From the NCBI RefSeq assembly GCF_007747655.1, contig NZ_CP036274.1:3534001-3598000 (forward strand): DNA of 64,000 nucleotides, in the 5' to 3' direction. Positions within the stretch are counted from its first letter, which is position 1, and every line of letters starts with the position of its first letter. A model generated the notes under the pieces. It made no database searches. It had not been told where the DNA came from and was given only the letters and a program-made list of their open reading frames with translations. The position numbers and the translations under genes are program-made. Source of the DNA: Anatilimnocola aggregata. Its GTDB lineage: Bacteria; Planctomycetota; Planctomycetia; Pirellulales; Pirellulaceae. Below, in pieces: positions 9,201 through 19,668 of the stretch.

Positions 9201-10196
9201 ATGAGTTCGCTCTACCCTCTTCGGTTCGAACCAGTCTTGAAGCGCTACCTCTGGGGTGGCAGGCGGCTGCACACCATCTTGGGCAAGCCCTTGCCGGCTG
9301 GCGACGACTATGCCGAGAGCTGGGAAATCTCCGATCACCCGGCGGGACAGAGCGTGGTGACGGCCGGTTCTTTGAAAGGAGCCACCCTGGGCGAGTTGGT
9401 CGCCAATCATGGACCAGCACTGCTGGGGAAGCACGCGTCGCAGGCGGCCGCGCAGGGGCGGTTTCCGTTGCTGTTCAAATTGCTCGATGCCCAAAAGGTG
9501 CTGAGTGTGCAGGTGCATCCGACCGATGCCGCTGCTGCCCAGCTGACGCCGCCCGACTTGGGAAAGACCGAAGCCTGGGTTGTGCTGCATGCCGAACCGG
9601 GGAGCGTGGTCTATGCGGGCATCAAGCGGGGCTTTGACCGAGCGACGGTCGAACGAGAGCTCCTCAGCGGCACGGTGGAACTGTGCCTGAACAAGTTCGA
9701 GCCGCAGGCTGGCGACTGCTTGTTCATTCCCGCCGGAGTGGTGCATGCCCTGGGTGCCGGGCTGGTGATTGCCGAGATTCAGCAAGCCAGCGACACCACC
9801 TTTCGCTTATACGACTGGAAGCGCGTCGGGCCGGATGGTCAGCCGCGGCCGTTGCACATTCAGCAAAGTCTGGCGGCGATCGACTTCGCCCATGGTCCCG
9901 TGCAACCGCAAAAGCCAACGGTGGTGCCACATGCCGACGGCACTGCCCAGATCGAACAACTCGTCAGCTGCGATAAGTTCGTGCTGGAGCGCTGGACGAT
10001 CTCTGGACCCACGAAGATTGGCGGCGATGACCGCTGCTACCTGCTTTGCGCGATCGACGGCGAACTGTCGATTTCGAACGATCCCAGCCAGAAGCCACTC
10101 GCTCGGGGACAGAGCGCATTACTTCCGGCCACCTCCCCTGCCCTGCTGACGCCCCGGCGGGAGGCGACGGTGCTGGTGGCGAGTTTGCCGGGGTGA
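9201..10196 (+). CDS. manA: Mannose-6-phosphate isomerase, class I (ManA/Pmi)
   Basis: Interconverts mannose-6-phosphate and fructose-6-phosphate in a Zn-dependent reaction that feeds mannose and GDP-sugar metabolism. ATG 9201 has AGGA at 9189-9192 and gives 331 residues, the length of the short Bacillus-type PMI. The N-terminus (YPLRFEPVLKRYLWGGRRL) and AESWEISDHP are family hallmarks. Zn ligands appear as QVHP (His ~106), the Glu of GKTEAW (~124) and the His of IPAGVVHALG (~182), followed by IAEIQQ.SDTTFRLYDW. The C-terminal cupin half is complete. The open frame extends far upstream on this strand, but that is antisense to tatC and not real. With ugd at 13.6 kb it fits exopolysaccharide sugar supply, though the two are not an operon. 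Confidence 0.93.
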   Translation: MSSLYPLRFEPVLKRYLWGGRRLHTILGKPLPAGDDYAESWEISDHPAGQSVVTAGSLKGATLGELVANHGPALLGKHASQAAAQGRFPLLFKLLDAQKVLSVQVHPTDAAAAQLTPPDLGKTEAWVVLHAEPGSVVYAGIKRGFDRATVERELLSGTVELCLNKFEPQAGDCLFIPAGVVHALGAGLVIAEIQQASDTTFRLYDWKRVGPDGQPRPLHIQQSLAAIDFAHGPVQPQKPTVVPHADGTAQIEQLVSCDKFVLERWTISGPTKIGGDDRCYLLCAIDGELSISNDPSQKPLARGQSALLPATSPALLTPRREATVLVASLPG

Positions 10197-10338
10197 CGGA
10201 TAAGTTTGGATCTCAAAACGCTGAACTAATTCTTTGCCTAAGCCGTATAACCGGCGGGCTGGATGACAAAAGGGAAAGTGGCCTCAAGACGAGGTGCCAG
10301 CAGCGCCGATGCTGGCAGAGATGACTACCCAATCTGTC

Positions 10339-10367
10339 TTGGGCGGAATTCGGCGGTTCTCTATAAT
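10339..10367 (+). promoter_or_regulatory. Sigma70-type promoter of the small lipoprotein gene
   Basis: TTGGGC (10339-10344), a 17-base spacer, then a perfect TATAAT (10362-10367). The expected start of transcription, near 10374, leaves a ~34-base leader that includes GAGGA before the ATG at 10408. Confidence 0.65.
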
Positions 10368-10407
10368 CCGCTGCCCGCTCGGCACCCCTCAGCGCGAGGA
10401 AAATCGC

Positions 10408-10671
10408 ATGCGAACAACATACATCTTGATGCTTCTGGCTCTCTTGCTCGTTCCGAATGTGGGATGCGCGGGTAACCGCTTTGCCGCTTCGCGCTGGAAT
10501 TTCTGGCACCCCGGCCCCACGACCCAGCAGCGAGTGCGCGCCAGCGTTCACGATCCCTACTCCGACCGCGATCTTGGTCCGGAAGTGGTCGGTGGTCGGC
10601 CGCGCGAGTTCATGAATCAATATCCTGAAGCAGTCCGCAATCGGTTTTATTCCGATACCAACGCTCGGTAG
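10408..10671 (+). CDS. Small putative lipoprotein, 87 aa
   Basis: ATG 10408 is set by GAGGA at 10396-10400. A hydrophobic signal (residues ~5-17) ends in LVPNVGC, a lipobox-like sequence with Cys20; Asn at -3 is unusual, so lipidation is probable rather than certain. The mature ~67 residues are polar with a WNFWHP motif, a DPYSDRDLGPEVVGGRPREF stretch and an acidic/aromatic end (YPEAVRNRFYSD). Similar short secreted proteins with this ending are common in planctomycetes; no function is known to me. It is a single-gene unit with its own promoter. Confidence 0.75.
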   Translation: MRTTYILMLLALLLVPNVGCAGNRFAASRWNFWHPGPTTQQRVRASVHDPYSDRDLGPEVVGGRPREFMNQYPEAVRNRFYSDTNAR

Positions 10672-11138
10672 TTCGCCGTCTCCGAATTACATTTCGACTC
10701 GCCGGGAATAACTTTCTCCTGGCGCGACCTTGCAGGGGTCGGGAGGTTTTTCGGGTGAGTTGACACTGTCTTCAGCCACTCAACGACGTCCCGAAAATCC
10801 TCCTGAACGAAGACGAGCAAATCCCGCAATCATGGGTCAGGTTGGTGTTTCGGGCCAACGGTTTGCGGCACAGGTTGCCCGAACTCGCCCGAAAACCAAC
10901 GCCGACCCCGGTCAAACAAGCGTGGCCGTTACCCCTACGTTGGCCAACTTGGCCGGCCAATAATCTTGGTCGGCAGCACATCTTTATCGTGCCTCCGCGA
11001 ACCGTTGCTACGAGGCGGCCCCCGCGCTGAAGTTGGCCGGCCGATCAGGTAAAATCGAGGCAGCGGAATCGCAGCAATCTTGCCGATGGATTGCCGGCCG
11101 CTAAGGCAACCTCTCTCTGTGCCTGGCAAGGAACTGTG
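10672..11138. other. 467-bp intergenic region
   Basis: It lies between the lipoprotein gene and the molybdoenzyme. I see no convincing coding frame, RNA gene or strong promoter; the short open frames here lack ribosome-binding sites. AAGGA at 11128-11132 belongs to the next gene. Confidence 0.5.
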
Positions 11139-12365
11139 ATGAACTCAAGTCTGACCTCGATGAAGATTGTCCGCTCGACTCGCCGCCTGTGGTTGGCCCA
11201 AACCGCGGCGCTCGGTGCAACCGCCTATCTGGGCAGCACTGGTTGGGGGCAGGACTCGGCAACTCAAGCTGCGGGAAGCAAGTTGATTGTGCGGCAAGAA
11301 AGGCCGTTCAATGCCGAGCCTGGTTTGCCAGAACTGGTGAAGAACTACTTCACGCCCGTCGAGCAGTTTTATGTGCGCAGTCACGGCGATGTCCCCACGG
11401 TCGATGAGAAGACATTTCGCCTGAAGATTTCGGGGCTGGTGAATCGCGAACTCGAATTCAGCGTCGACCAATTGAAGGAAAAGTTCGATACGCACAAGGT
11501 TGCCGCGACGCTGACCTGCGCGGGAAATCGCCGGCAGGAAATGAGCGCCATCAAGAAAGTGGCTGGCGTGCAGTGGGATGCCGGTGCCATCGGCCATGCC
11601 ACTTGGACCGGCGCTCTCCTCTCTGAAGTGCTGAAAGCCGCGGAACTGAAGCCCGAAGCCAAGCACGTGTGGTTCGACGGGCTCGACCCGATCAAAGAGA
11701 AGGACGGCAGCGAAGCTCCGTTCGGCGGCTCGATTCCGCTGGGGAAAGCGCTGGCCCACGAAGGGCGCGATCTGCCTTCGCTTCTTGCGCACTCGATGAA
11801 CGACAAGCCCCTGACTCCAGCGCACGGCGCGCCACTTCGCTCGCTGGTGCCCGGCTTCATTGGAGCCCGCAGCGTGAAGTGGCTGGCGAAGATTGTCGTC
11901 AGCGATCGGAGCTCTCCCAATCATTACGTTGCCGAGGCGTACAAGTTAATTCAGACAGATGACAAGGAAGAAGTCGCCAAGGCCGAGCCGATCTATGAGT
12001 TTCCGCTCAATGTTGCGATTGGCTTGCCGACGGACGGAGTCAAACTGAAAGCAGGACGACAAGAGATAAGTGGTTACGTATTGCCCAGTGGAACGCCAAA
12101 CAGCTTTTGCCAAGAAATCGAACTGTCTGTAGATAACGGTCGAAATTGGAGGAGTGTTAAAACGCTCGCGAGCGATCCGATCACCGCAGCAAGTACTTTC
12201 AGTTGGCGTCTGTGGACTGCGAATGTTGACATCTTAAAAGGTCGTCAAACGCTAATTGCTCGAGCGGTCGACACCGCAGGCAAGTCGACGCCTGAACAGG
12301 GCCCCTGGAATCTCAAAGGCTACATGTACAACGCCTGGCACCGCGTGCGCGTCGAAGGGGTGTAG
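11139..12365 (+). CDS. Sulfite oxidase-family molybdopterin oxidoreductase
   Basis: Belongs to the SUOX/YedY fold group (Oxidored_molyb plus Mo-co_dimer). ATG 11139 follows AAGGA by six bases and gives 408 residues. The molybdenum-binding Cys is Cys127 in TLTCAGNRR, the signature of animal and plant sulfite oxidases. Substrate-pocket Arg residues are present around HGAPLRSLVPGFIGARSVKW. The C-terminal dimerisation domain (~290-408) has the expected IELSVDNGRNWRS and WRLWTANV strands and ends in MYNAWHRVRVE. An N-terminal TRRLWLAQ followed by a short hydrophobic stretch looks like a Tat signal, so the enzyme probably acts in the periplasm. No cytochrome partner is adjacent. Substrate is probably sulfite, but other S- or N-oxides are possible. 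Confidence 0.9.
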   Translation: MNSSLTSMKIVRSTRRLWLAQTAALGATAYLGSTGWGQDSATQAAGSKLIVRQERPFNAEPGLPELVKNYFTPVEQFYVRSHGDVPTVDEKTFRLKISGLVNRELEFSVDQLKEKFDTHKVAATLTCAGNRRQEMSAIKKVAGVQWDAGAIGHATWTGALLSEVLKAAELKPEAKHVWFDGLDPIKEKDGSEAPFGGSIPLGKALAHEGRDLPSLLAHSMNDKPLTPAHGAPLRSLVPGFIGARSVKWLAKIVVSDRSSPNHYVAEAYKLIQTDDKEEVAKAEPIYEFPLNVAIGLPTDGVKLKAGRQEISGYVLPSGTPNSFCQEIELSVDNGRNWRSVKTLASDPITAASTFSWRLWTANVDILKGRQTLIARAVDTAGKSTPEQGPWNLKGYMYNAWHRVRVEGV

Positions 12366-12427
12366 CCAGCAACCGTTCACGCAAAGATTTGGAGAAGTAA
12401 GTCCACGCGCAGACGGGCGCTCGCTAC

Positions 12428-12523
12428 ATAGCCCGACGCGTCAGCGAGGGAAAATCAATAACAACGGCTCACTGCAGCGGAACGTGAAATCAGAATAGCT
12501 CCCTCGCTAACGCGTCGGGCTAT
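12428..12523. repeat. Inverted repeat with 24-bp arms between convergent genes
   Basis: Arms at 12428-12451 and 12500-12523 are reverse complements with one mismatch (core GCCCGACGCG / CGCGTCGGGC), separated by 48 bases. It lies between the 3' ends of the molybdoenzyme and the DUF1338 gene, so it may act as a two-way transcription barrier. It looks like a dispersed planctomycete repeat rather than a simple terminator, because no T-run follows. Confidence 0.65.
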
Positions 12524-12563
12524 TTCGATACATCAAGTGGCTACGGTAACCAGCAGCAAAGAA

Positions 12564-13517
12564 CTACTTCAGCCTCGTCATCTCGAACAGGTTGGTCGCT
12601 TGTGGCCCGAGGAATCCTTCGAAGCGAACCTTGTTGCCGGTCGCGGCATCGGTGATCTCATTCCGCTCGGCTAGCTCGAAATAGGCATAGGACCAGGGCA
12701 ACTTGGTGTTGGTTGCACCCTCGCGGACATCGACGTCGATCTTGACTGCTTCGGTTGCACTTTGCCGGAGCTTGCTGCCGCGCTCCCCTTCGATTTCGGT
12801 CTTGATCGGCACGCCGGCCGCAGCGAGGGCCTGCATGGTTTTTTCGAGATCGTTCAGCTGCGGCACGCCATGCGAATTGACGAGCGAGGTGAAGTGATTG
12901 ACGTTGTAGCCATGCACTAGCGTCCAAGCTCCATACTGGCTGACCGCGTTGAGCTTTTGCACGGCCGCTTTTTCTGGCGCTTTCCAAGGAAGGGTATGAA
13001 ACCAATCAACCACTTCGGTCATTAATAGGTCGCGGTGCGAATCGGTGGGTTTCGACTGGTCCAGTCCGGCCAGTTCTGCTAACAGGTCGTTCCGCAATTG
13101 CGGACGATGGGCCGCGAGGGCCAATTCGATGAGCGAACGCGACTCGGCCGGCAATTCCCACGTCTTCAATTCCGAAACAAACAACTTGGGAAACTGGACA
13201 TTCGGATGTTGGAAGTGGATCGCGCTCAGTTGCTTGTCTTCGAAGTGGTAGCTGCCTGCAGCGCGATAGCCGAGGGCTTCGAACACTCGCGACACACTGG
13301 CGATACCGGCCTGGGGTTGTTGCACCGCCAAGGTACGGAATGCGATATGATCGTTGAAAAAAGTGGCCCCGGCCTCGTGCACGACTTTTTCATACGTCTG
13401 CACGTACGACACTCGCGAGCGATAGCGTTCCCACAGAGCATCGAAGACCGCTGCCAAAAACTGTTCGCGGTTGGCATCGCCAGCCAATCGCTCGTGCGGA
13501 CCAGAGATCGCAGTCAT
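12564..13517 (-). CDS. DUF1338-family protein (2-oxoadipate dioxygenase/decarboxylase, HglS/YdcJ-like)
   Basis: ATG 13517 is chosen over an upstream GTG because AGAGGA (plus-strand 13525-13530) sits seven bases before it; this gives 317 residues. Family members are Fe(II)-dependent and turn 2-oxoadipate into 2-hydroxyglutarate in lysine breakdown. The expected metal ligands are visible: His in NDHIAFRTL (~66), His in GYNVNHFTSLV (~195) and Glu in YAYFELAERN (~265). The Phe-Gly-Pro type ending (FEGFLGPQATNLFEMT) also fits. No other lysine-catabolism gene is nearby, so the pathway assignment rests on the family alone. Confidence 0.85.
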   Translation of the reverse strand: MTAISGPHERLAGDANREQFLAAVFDALWERYRSRVSYVQTYEKVVHEAGATFFNDHIAFRTLAVQQPQAGIASVSRVFEALGYRAAGSYHFEDKQLSAIHFQHPNVQFPKLFVSELKTWELPAESRSLIELALAAHRPQLRNDLLAELAGLDQSKPTDSHRDLLMTEVVDWFHTLPWKAPEKAAVQKLNAVSQYGAWTLVHGYNVNHFTSLVNSHGVPQLNDLEKTMQALAAAGVPIKTEIEGERGSKLRQSATEAVKIDVDVREGATNTKLPWSYAYFELAERNEITDAATGNKVRFEGFLGPQATNLFEMTRLK

Positions 13518-13649
13518 GGTAAAATCCTCTGCAGGGAGAATTGAGAATTCAGATGGCAGCAGTAAAGCACGTCGTTGAATTGTACGCCACACCATGTTTA
13601 TGGGCTTCTAAATCCTGAATCCTGACGCTCGGCCAAAGAAAGACATCCG

Positions 13650-14960
13650 ATGAAAATTGCCATGATTGGCGCTGGTTACGTGGGCCTGGTTTCGGGAACC
13701 TGCCTGGCAGATACGGGGAACGAAGTCACTTGCGTCGACATTAACCAGGACCGCATCGAACGGCTCGAGCAGGGGCAAGTTCCCATTTATGAGCCAGGGC
13801 TGGCAGAACTAGTGGTGCGCAATGCCGCACTCGGGCGGTTGCACTTTACCATCGATACGGCTGAAGCCGTCCGCAGTGCCCAACTGGTGTTTTTGGCGGT
13901 CGGCACGCCCAGCAACGAAGACGGCTCGGCGGACCTGAGTTATCTGTGGCAAGCTGTGGAGAAGATTGCTCCGCACTTGCGCACCGATGCCGTCGTGGTG
14001 GTCAAGAGTACTGCTCCGGTTGGAACGAATCAGGAGATCAGCAATCGCTTGCGCAAATTGACCGGCCGCGAATGCGACGTGGCGAGCAATCCGGAGTTTC
14101 TGAAAGAGGGAGCGGCAATCAACGACTTTCAATACCCCGACCGCATCGTGGTTGGGGTGCGGACCCCAGCCGCCGAAGACAAGCTGCGCGAGCTGTATGC
14201 TCCCTACTTGCGCACCGATAAACCGTTTTTGACGATGACGCCCGAAAGCGCCGAGCTGACGAAGTACGTGGCCAACGCGCTCCTCTCAACCAAAATCAGC
14301 TTCATCAACGAGATGGCCAATTTGTGCGAACGGCTAAAAGGTGACATCAACGACGTCCGTCGCGGCATCGGTCACGATCGCCGCATCGGCTTTCAGTTTC
14401 TCTTTCCCGGCGTCGGTTATGGCGGCAGTTGCTTTCCTAAGGATGTGCGTGCCTTGGCCGACATGGCCCGCAAGGTGGGTCTCGAACCGCGCATGCTCGA
14501 TGCCGTCGACACGGTGAACAATCATCAGAAGTTCGTCTTGCTGGCCAAGCTCAAGCAGCAATTCTCGGACAAGTTGCAAGGCCTGACGATCGCCATTTGG
14601 GGCCTCGCATTCAAGCCGCGAACCGACGACATTCGCGAAGCACCGGCGCTGGTGCTGATCGATCAGTTGCTGGCGGCGGGGTGCAAAGTGCAAGTGCACG
14701 ACCCCGAAGCATTGAAGAATGTGCAGGCCCTGTATGGCGACAAGTTGCTGTATGCGACATCGCCGCTGGATGCCCTGGAAGGTGCGGATGCCTTGTGCAT
14801 TAACACCGAGTGGGGCGACTTTCGCAATCCCGACTTCGACGAAATGAAGCGCCGCTTACGGCTGCCCATCATTTTCGACGGCCGCAATCTGTACGAGCCC
14901 GAAACAATGCGCGAATATGGCTTCGTCTATCACAGCATTGGCCGGGTACCGGTGAAATAG
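13650..14960 (+). CDS. ugd: UDP-glucose 6-dehydrogenase
   Basis: Oxidises UDP-glucose to UDP-glucuronate with two NAD+, supplying acidic sugars for exopolysaccharide or cell-surface glycans. The 436 residues match the usual length. The Rossmann motif is GAGYVG (residues 7-12). The catalytic Cys is Cys261 in [10 protein letters not shown], preceded by the NEMANLCE helix and followed by the central-helix [11 protein letters not shown]. The C-terminal UDP-binding domain is complete ([30 protein letters not shown]). The ribosome-binding site is weak (GAAAGA about ten bases before the ATG). It stands alone between two convergent or divergent neighbours. Confidence 0.95.
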   Translation: MKIAMIGAGYVGLVSGTCLADTGNEVTCVDINQDRIERLEQGQVPIYEPGLAELVVRNAALGRLHFTIDTAEAVRSAQLVFLAVGTPSNEDGSADLSYLWQAVEKIAPHLRTDAVVVVKSTAPVGTNQEISNRLRKLTGRECDVASNPEFLKEGAAINDFQYPDRIVVGVRTPAAEDKLRELYAPYLRTDKPFLTMTPESAELTKYVANALLSTKISFINEMANLCERLKGDINDVRRGIGHDRRIGFQFLFPGVGYGGSCFPKDVRALADMARKVGLEPRMLDAVDTVNNHQKFVLLAKLKQQFSDKLQGLTIAIWGLAFKPRTDDIREAPALVLIDQLLAAGCKVQVHDPEALKNVQALYGDKLLYATSPLDALEGADALCINTEWGDFRNPDFDEMKRRLRLPIIFDGRNLYEPETMREYGFVYHSIGRVPVK

Positions 14961-14966
14961 AGGGGC

Positions 14967-16850
14967 TTACGTGTCCGTCTTCGTCTCTGAAGCCGTCATC
15001 CCTGGAACCAAGGCCTCGAATTTCAACTTCTTGGCCTGTTGATAATCAACCGCTGACAGGTATCGACCGTAGTAACGCTGGTACTCTTCCAGGATCGTGG
15101 CTTGGTCCGCCTGCGAGAATTTGTTCAGGTCGATCGTTCGTGTTCGTTTGCCAGCGCGCGTGAAATGAATCGACAGCACGCCGCTGTCGTTCAGTTCGCT
15201 GCTGCTAATTTCGTTGAAAGGGAGCGGGTCGGGCCAAGGAGTATGGTGGCATTTGCTGAAGTCGAATTCGACGGCACTTTGTTTGCCCTCGATCTTTAAC
15301 GCCGGAAACGACCTTTCCACGATGGCTTGCTCAGCGGGATTGTCAGGCATCAAGCGGTAGGCGAGCGTGCTTTCGTGAAACCCACGGAATTGTTCTTCGA
15401 ATTCTTCCCACTGGGCACGCTCCAGTTCATCGGCATGGGGAATGTGGTAATACCAGCGCCCATCGCCGACGACTTTCAATCTCGAGCAGATATCGTTGGC
15501 ATTCAACTGCACACCAATCGCCTGGAACCGTTGCAGCATGGGAGGGTGAGAATCGAAGGGATGCGTTGTTTCACTCAGCCCCACATCAGGATCGGCAGAG
15601 AACGCCGTTGCGTAGTCAGGAAATCCGCGGGCGATGCGCTGCGAAACGTCAGCAGTGACGAGCGCCTGCTCCTGGCTGAACAGATCTTGTTCGACCGAGG
15701 TGCGAAATTTGGAGTAGGCGGCAATGCGTAACAGCGCACCGGCAAAGTCATGCGGCGAGGTCACCTGGGCGGCAATGGCATCGGCACGAAACTCCCGCTC
15801 GCGACTATGTTTGCCCAGCGAGAGTTCAAATAGTGCGCGAAAACATAACATGAAATAGAAAATCGGCCGCGTGTACCCGCCATGATAGAGCGCATCCAGG
15901 TACGCCTCGTATCGCTGCAATAGCGGAGCTATCTTCTTGCTAAAGAGCGTGTCACGCCCGCTGAAGTGAGCCATTTCATGGGCTAGTACCGCATCGGCTT
16001 CAGCCGCATGCAGTTGCTTGAGCAGCGCCAAACTGACGAACAGCGTCTTGCCGGTAAGCTTTTTGCCGTCCGCAGTGAGTGGTTGCTCAGTTACAAAGAA
16101 ATTGTCGTCAATCCCCGCTACGATCTGGTCCGGTGGTTGAGCGCCCACTTTGGTGCAAATGGATTCGAGAGCCTGCCACAGTGAACTGGAGGGATCTTTC
16201 GGCAGCACGACTCCTTCGACGACAATGTCGTGCTTGGGTCGCTTGAAGATCGCGGCCAGAATTGCCCCGACTCCGCACAGAGCCAGAATGCCAGCAATTA
16301 CAACGAGCTTCACAGAAAATGCATTGAGCCACAGCGCAGTGACCCAGTACGAAAGCGCTACCAGCATGATCCCAATCGCGATCGTCAGCAGTGCACTGTA
16401 AATGCGGAGGACTTGCCAGCTAATGAGCAGGCTCAAGTACTGAGCATATTGCGAACGCAGGGAAACAAGCACGCAGATACCAGCAAACGCAAATACCAAA
16501 ACGCCACCCACGAGTGAAGCGATGGAGAGGCGAATCAGCCAACGGAAGGTCGCGTAATCACGTAGCGTACTGTCGGGTAAGCCGAGTTGGTCTCCTTCTG
16601 GGGTTAAGAGCAATTGTGAGACACGAACGCGTTCAAAAAACTGGCGAGCAGCTCTCTTTTCATCCGGTGCGACGTTTTGTTCTGAATCGATCTGGTTCAA
16701 AATCGCGGCCCGGATCTCCGAGTCATAGCGATGTTGAGCATGCAGAAAAAACAGCAGCGAAACTAGCGGACCAACGAAGATAAACAGCGCGGGCAAGACG
16801 AATGTTTTCACGAAACCCAGGTTGGTGAAAGTTTGCTGAGAGTGGCTCAT
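14967..16850 (-). CDS. M48-family membrane metallopeptidase
   Basis: 627 residues. The N-terminal ~200 hold four to five membrane segments (around 12-37, 100-130, 140-165, 165-205). The zinc motif HEMAH is at residues 291-295 within LAHEMAHFSGRDTL, typical of M48 (HtpX/Ste24/BepA type). The third ligand is likely the Glu of SREREFRADAIAA about 65 residues on. The C-terminal ~250 residues after FDSHPPMLQRFQ are soluble and not recognised. The role is probably membrane-protein quality control. The stop lies six bases from the convergent ugd stop. No good ribosome-binding site precedes ATG 16850. Confidence 0.88.
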   Translation of the reverse strand: MSHSQQTFTNLGFVKTFVLPALFIFVGPLVSLLFFLHAQHRYDSEIRAAILNQIDSEQNVAPDEKRAARQFFERVRVSQLLLTPEGDQLGLPDSTLRDYATFRWLIRLSIASLVGGVLVFAFAGICVLVSLRSQYAQYLSLLISWQVLRIYSALLTIAIGIMLVALSYWVTALWLNAFSVKLVVIAGILALCGVGAILAAIFKRPKHDIVVEGVVLPKDPSSSLWQALESICTKVGAQPPDQIVAGIDDNFFVTEQPLTADGKKLTGKTLFVSLALLKQLHAAEADAVLAHEMAHFSGRDTLFSKKIAPLLQRYEAYLDALYHGGYTRPIFYFMLCFRALFELSLGKHSREREFRADAIAAQVTSPHDFAGALLRIAAYSKFRTSVEQDLFSQEQALVTADVSQRIARGFPDYATAFSADPDVGLSETTHPFDSHPPMLQRFQAIGVQLNANDICSRLKVVGDGRWYYHIPHADELERAQWEEFEEQFRGFHESTLAYRLMPDNPAEQAIVERSFPALKIEGKQSAVEFDFSKCHHTPWPDPLPFNEISSSELNDSGVLSIHFTRAGKRTRTIDLNKFSQADQATILEEYQRYYGRYLSAVDYQQAKKLKFEALVPGMTASETKTDT

Positions 16851-17154
16851 TGGATTTGGGTGCGTTGCTTGCGCGCCGTCGGCTATTGGTGAAAGGCTGT
16901 TTATCCCGGGCCGAATTTTAACTCTTGTCGAGAAACTTTTACAACGAAGGTTTCGCGACTATATTTCGCAAAGGCTGGCGGCAAAAGTGTGTCCATTTAA
17001 CGTAACCGTGGGTGCCTCCGAACCACTGCATAGAATCCAGCCGTAAGAAAATGATTGGCACGTTCGTTAGATGCGCGGGAAGTTGCTCAACAGGCATGGA
17101 ACTGAATTTTTTTTTGGCAGTTCACGTCGAAGGGCAAAATCGGAGAGATGACGT
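16851..17154. other. 304-bp intergenic region
   Basis: It lies between two minus-strand genes: upstream of the M48 gene start and downstream of the hybrid kinase stop. It is AT-richer than its neighbours, with a run of nine T near 17107-17115 (A-run on the minus strand). No coding frame or RNA gene is recognised. Confidence 0.4.
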
Positions 17155-19668
17155 TCAGTTCGCCGACCGAAACTGCTTGAGGGCCGGCACCAGTTTCCGC
17201 AGCTCGGCGACCAGTTCGACAAGCGCACCTCTGGCTGCGGAGAAATCTCCCGCGCCACCAGCAGTCTCTAGTCGTTGGGCGGCATCCATAGCGGTGGGTG
17301 CCGCAAAGTAGCCGCACGAACCTTTGATGGTGTGGCCAGCGCGGCGCAGGCGAACGCCATCTTTCGAAGTTAGCGCGTCGCGGGCTTCGGCAAGCATTTT
17401 GGGGCCTTCCAGCAAGAAGGCATCGATCAACGCCTTCATCAGATCGACATCGCCAGCCGTTGCCGAAAGCGCCGATTGCCAGTCGATGGCGAGAGGAGAA
17501 ACCGGGATTGGCTTTGGCCCGGACGAGCTTGTTGTCGCTGAGGTGGGAACAAGCGGCGCTCGGGGCGGACTTGGCGGCGGCTTGGCTGCCGACATGACAC
17601 GGTCGACGGCCTCGAACAGGAGCGGAGCTCGAATTGGCTTCGCCACGTAGTCGTCCATTCCACCTTCCAGGCAGCGTTCGCGATCACCCTTCATCGCGTG
17701 CGCGGTCATCGCAATAATCGGAACGGGCTGCTGATTGGCGGCTAACTCGGCACGTCGTATTTCACCCACCGCTTGCAGCCCGTCCATAATGGGCATCTGC
17801 AGGTCCATGAGAATCAGATCGAACGTTGACGATTGCCAGGCTTTGATTGCTTTATGACCATCGTCTACCACCGTCACCTGGTGGCCACGCTTCTCCAACA
17901 GAGCAACGGCCAGTTTTTGGTTCACCAGATTGTCTTCGGCCAGCAGCACTCGGAGTTGCGCGGTGACGGGCTGACTGCTGGCAGATAGTGCGACCTTCCC
18001 GTTCTCGTGAGTACCGGGCTGCATGATGTTGAGAATGGCGTCGAACAATCGCGATGGGTTGACCGGCTTGGCGACCACACCTTGCACTCGTGGCGAAGTT
18101 TGCCGTTGGTCGGCCAAAGGAAACGGGCCAGGTAGCAGAATGACCGAGGTGGTGGTCAGCCGCGGATCGGCGTCAATGGCATCGATCAGTTCCAGTCCGC
18201 TCATGCCGGGCATTTGCTGATCGATAATGGCCAGGCGATATGGTTTGCCCCGACTGGCAGAGGTGATTAACTCACCCAGCGCGTGCGAGCCGCTGTCAGC
18301 TTCGGTGATCGGAAATCCCCAGCATTTCAAAAGTTCGCTCAAGCTCTGGCGACTACGGGCATTGTCATCGACGACCAGTATCGGCGTGGCACTGCAGTCG
18401 AGTTGCGGCGAGGGTGTGGTTTGGTTCTCAGATTTCTGCCGCAGAGTGATCGTGAAATGAAATGTCGACCCCTGAGTGGGCTGACTCTCGACCCAGATGC
18501 GCCCGTGCATCAATTCTACGAGGCGTGCCGAAATCGAAAGTCCCAGGCCGGTACCGCCATATTTCCGCGTGGTGGTGCCATCGGCTTGCTCGAACGCTTG
18601 AAAGATTTTGTCGACGCGATCGGCGGGAATGCCGATGCCCGTATCCGCGACGGAACAGTGCAATGTCAAGCGATCGCTGGCCGCATGCTGCGCTTCGACA
18701 TTCACAAATATCTCGCCGCGTTCCGTGAACTTAATCGCATTTCCCACGAGATTGGTGATGATCTGTCGCCACCGCGTTGGATCGCCGATTAAGTGATCGG
18801 GCACGTCAGGAGCGACGCGATAAATCAATTCCAGTTCTTTTCCGTGAGCACGAAAGGCCAACGGCTTTAGCAAGTCGTTCATGGTTGACCGGAGTTCGAA
18901 GTCGATCTCTTCGAAATCGAGCTTGCCGGCTTCGATCTTGGAGAAGTCCAGCACGTCATTGACGATGGCAATCAGCCATTCGGCAGAGTTGCGCACCATC
19001 TCCAGATATTCACGCTGTTGACCATTCAAGCTCGTATCGAGCAGCAGATCGGTCATTCCCAGAATGCCATTCATGGGGGTGCGAATTTCATGGCTCATGT
19101 TGGCCAGGAACTGACTCTTGGCCAGATTCGCCGCATCGGCCGCATCCTTTTGGCGCTGAATAATCTCGCTGGCGTGCTCGATGATCTTCGACTGTGCGAG
19201 GAGTAGTGTTTCGCTGCTGAGCAGGCGGACGTCACCATCCGGAAAGCGAATCACGACCGGTTCGTAGATAATGTGGCGTGAACGCGATAGTGCGACGGCG
19301 ACGGCAGCCGGCACCGTCATTGTCGAAGGGAGTTCCAGCGAGTCGGTTTCCACGGCAGCGGCCAACACCTCGATGGGGCGCCTCATATAGAGTTCGAGGG
19401 CGAATGGCTTGCTCAACTGGTTGAAGAAACGCTCGCGCGAAATGGTCGCCAGGTAGCGACCGTTGGCGACAATGAGCACGCCGGGTAACTCGGCACTTCG
19501 TTCAAACTCGGCGCGAACGTTCGTCCCCCACGTGTCGGGAGTTACACGATAGTTATGAACCGGAAGGTCACCCAGGGTCGAGTTGGCATGCAGCGTGGGA
19601 TTTGCAGGTCGCACGCCCGAGGTGTCTTTGCTTCCTCTAGTTAGTCGGAGCGTTTGAGCGTGGTCCAT
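17155..19668 (-). CDS. Soluble hybrid sensor histidine kinase (HisKA-HATPase-REC-REC-Hpt)
   Basis: 837 residues without membrane segments. The N-terminus (~30-150, [19 protein letters not shown]...[25 protein letters not shown]) looks like a CBS-type sensing region. A short coiled coil leads into HisKA with phospho-accepting His193 ([11 protein letters not shown]), then HATPase_c (~285-405, GTGLGLSIS). REC1 (~430-545) has DQQMPG; REC2 (~575-695) has the canonical [12 protein letters not shown]-terminal Hpt domain (~745-837) carries [10 protein letters not shown]. The layout supports an internal His-Asp-His-Asp relay of the BarA/ArcB type. Its ATG overlaps the end of the preceding response-regulator gene by 32 bases, so it is the last gene of a three-gene operon. 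Confidence 0.93.
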   Translation of the reverse strand: MDHAQTLRLTRGSKDTSGVRPANPTLHANSTLGDLPVHNYRVTPDTWGTNVRAEFERSAELPGVLIVANGRYLATISRERFFNQLSKPFALELYMRRPIEVLAAAVETDSLELPSTMTVPAAVAVALSRSRHIIYEPVVIRFPDGDVRLLSSETLLLAQSKIIEHASEIIQRQKDAADAANLAKSQFLANMSHEIRTPMNGILGMTDLLLDTSLNGQQREYLEMVRNSAEWLIAIVNDVLDFSKIEAGKLDFEEIDFELRSTMNDLLKPLAFRAHGKELELIYRVAPDVPDHLIGDPTRWRQIITNLVGNAIKFTERGEIFVNVEAQHAASDRLTLHCSVADTGIGIPADRVDKIFQAFEQADGTTTRKYGGTGLGLSISARLVELMHGRIWVESQPTQGSTFHFTITLRQKSENQTTPSPQLDCSATPILVVDDNARSRQSLSELLKCWGFPITEADSGSHALGELITSASRGKPYRLAIIDQQMPGMSGLELIDAIDADPRLTTTSVILLPGPFPLADQRQTSPRVQGVVAKPVNPSRLFDAILNIMQPGTHENGKVALSASSQPVTAQLRVLLAEDNLVNQKLAVALLEKRGHQVTVVDDGHKAIKAWQSSTFDLILMDLQMPIMDGLQAVGEIRRAELAANQQPVPIIAMTAHAMKGDRERCLEGGMDDYVAKPIRAPLLFEAVDRVMSAAKPPPSPPRAPLVPTSATTSSSGPKPIPVSPLAIDWQSALSATAGDVDLMKALIDAFLLEGPKMLAEARDALTSKDGVRLRRAGHTIKGSCGYFAAPTAMDAAQRLETAGGAGDFSAARGALVELVAELRKLVPALKQFRSAN

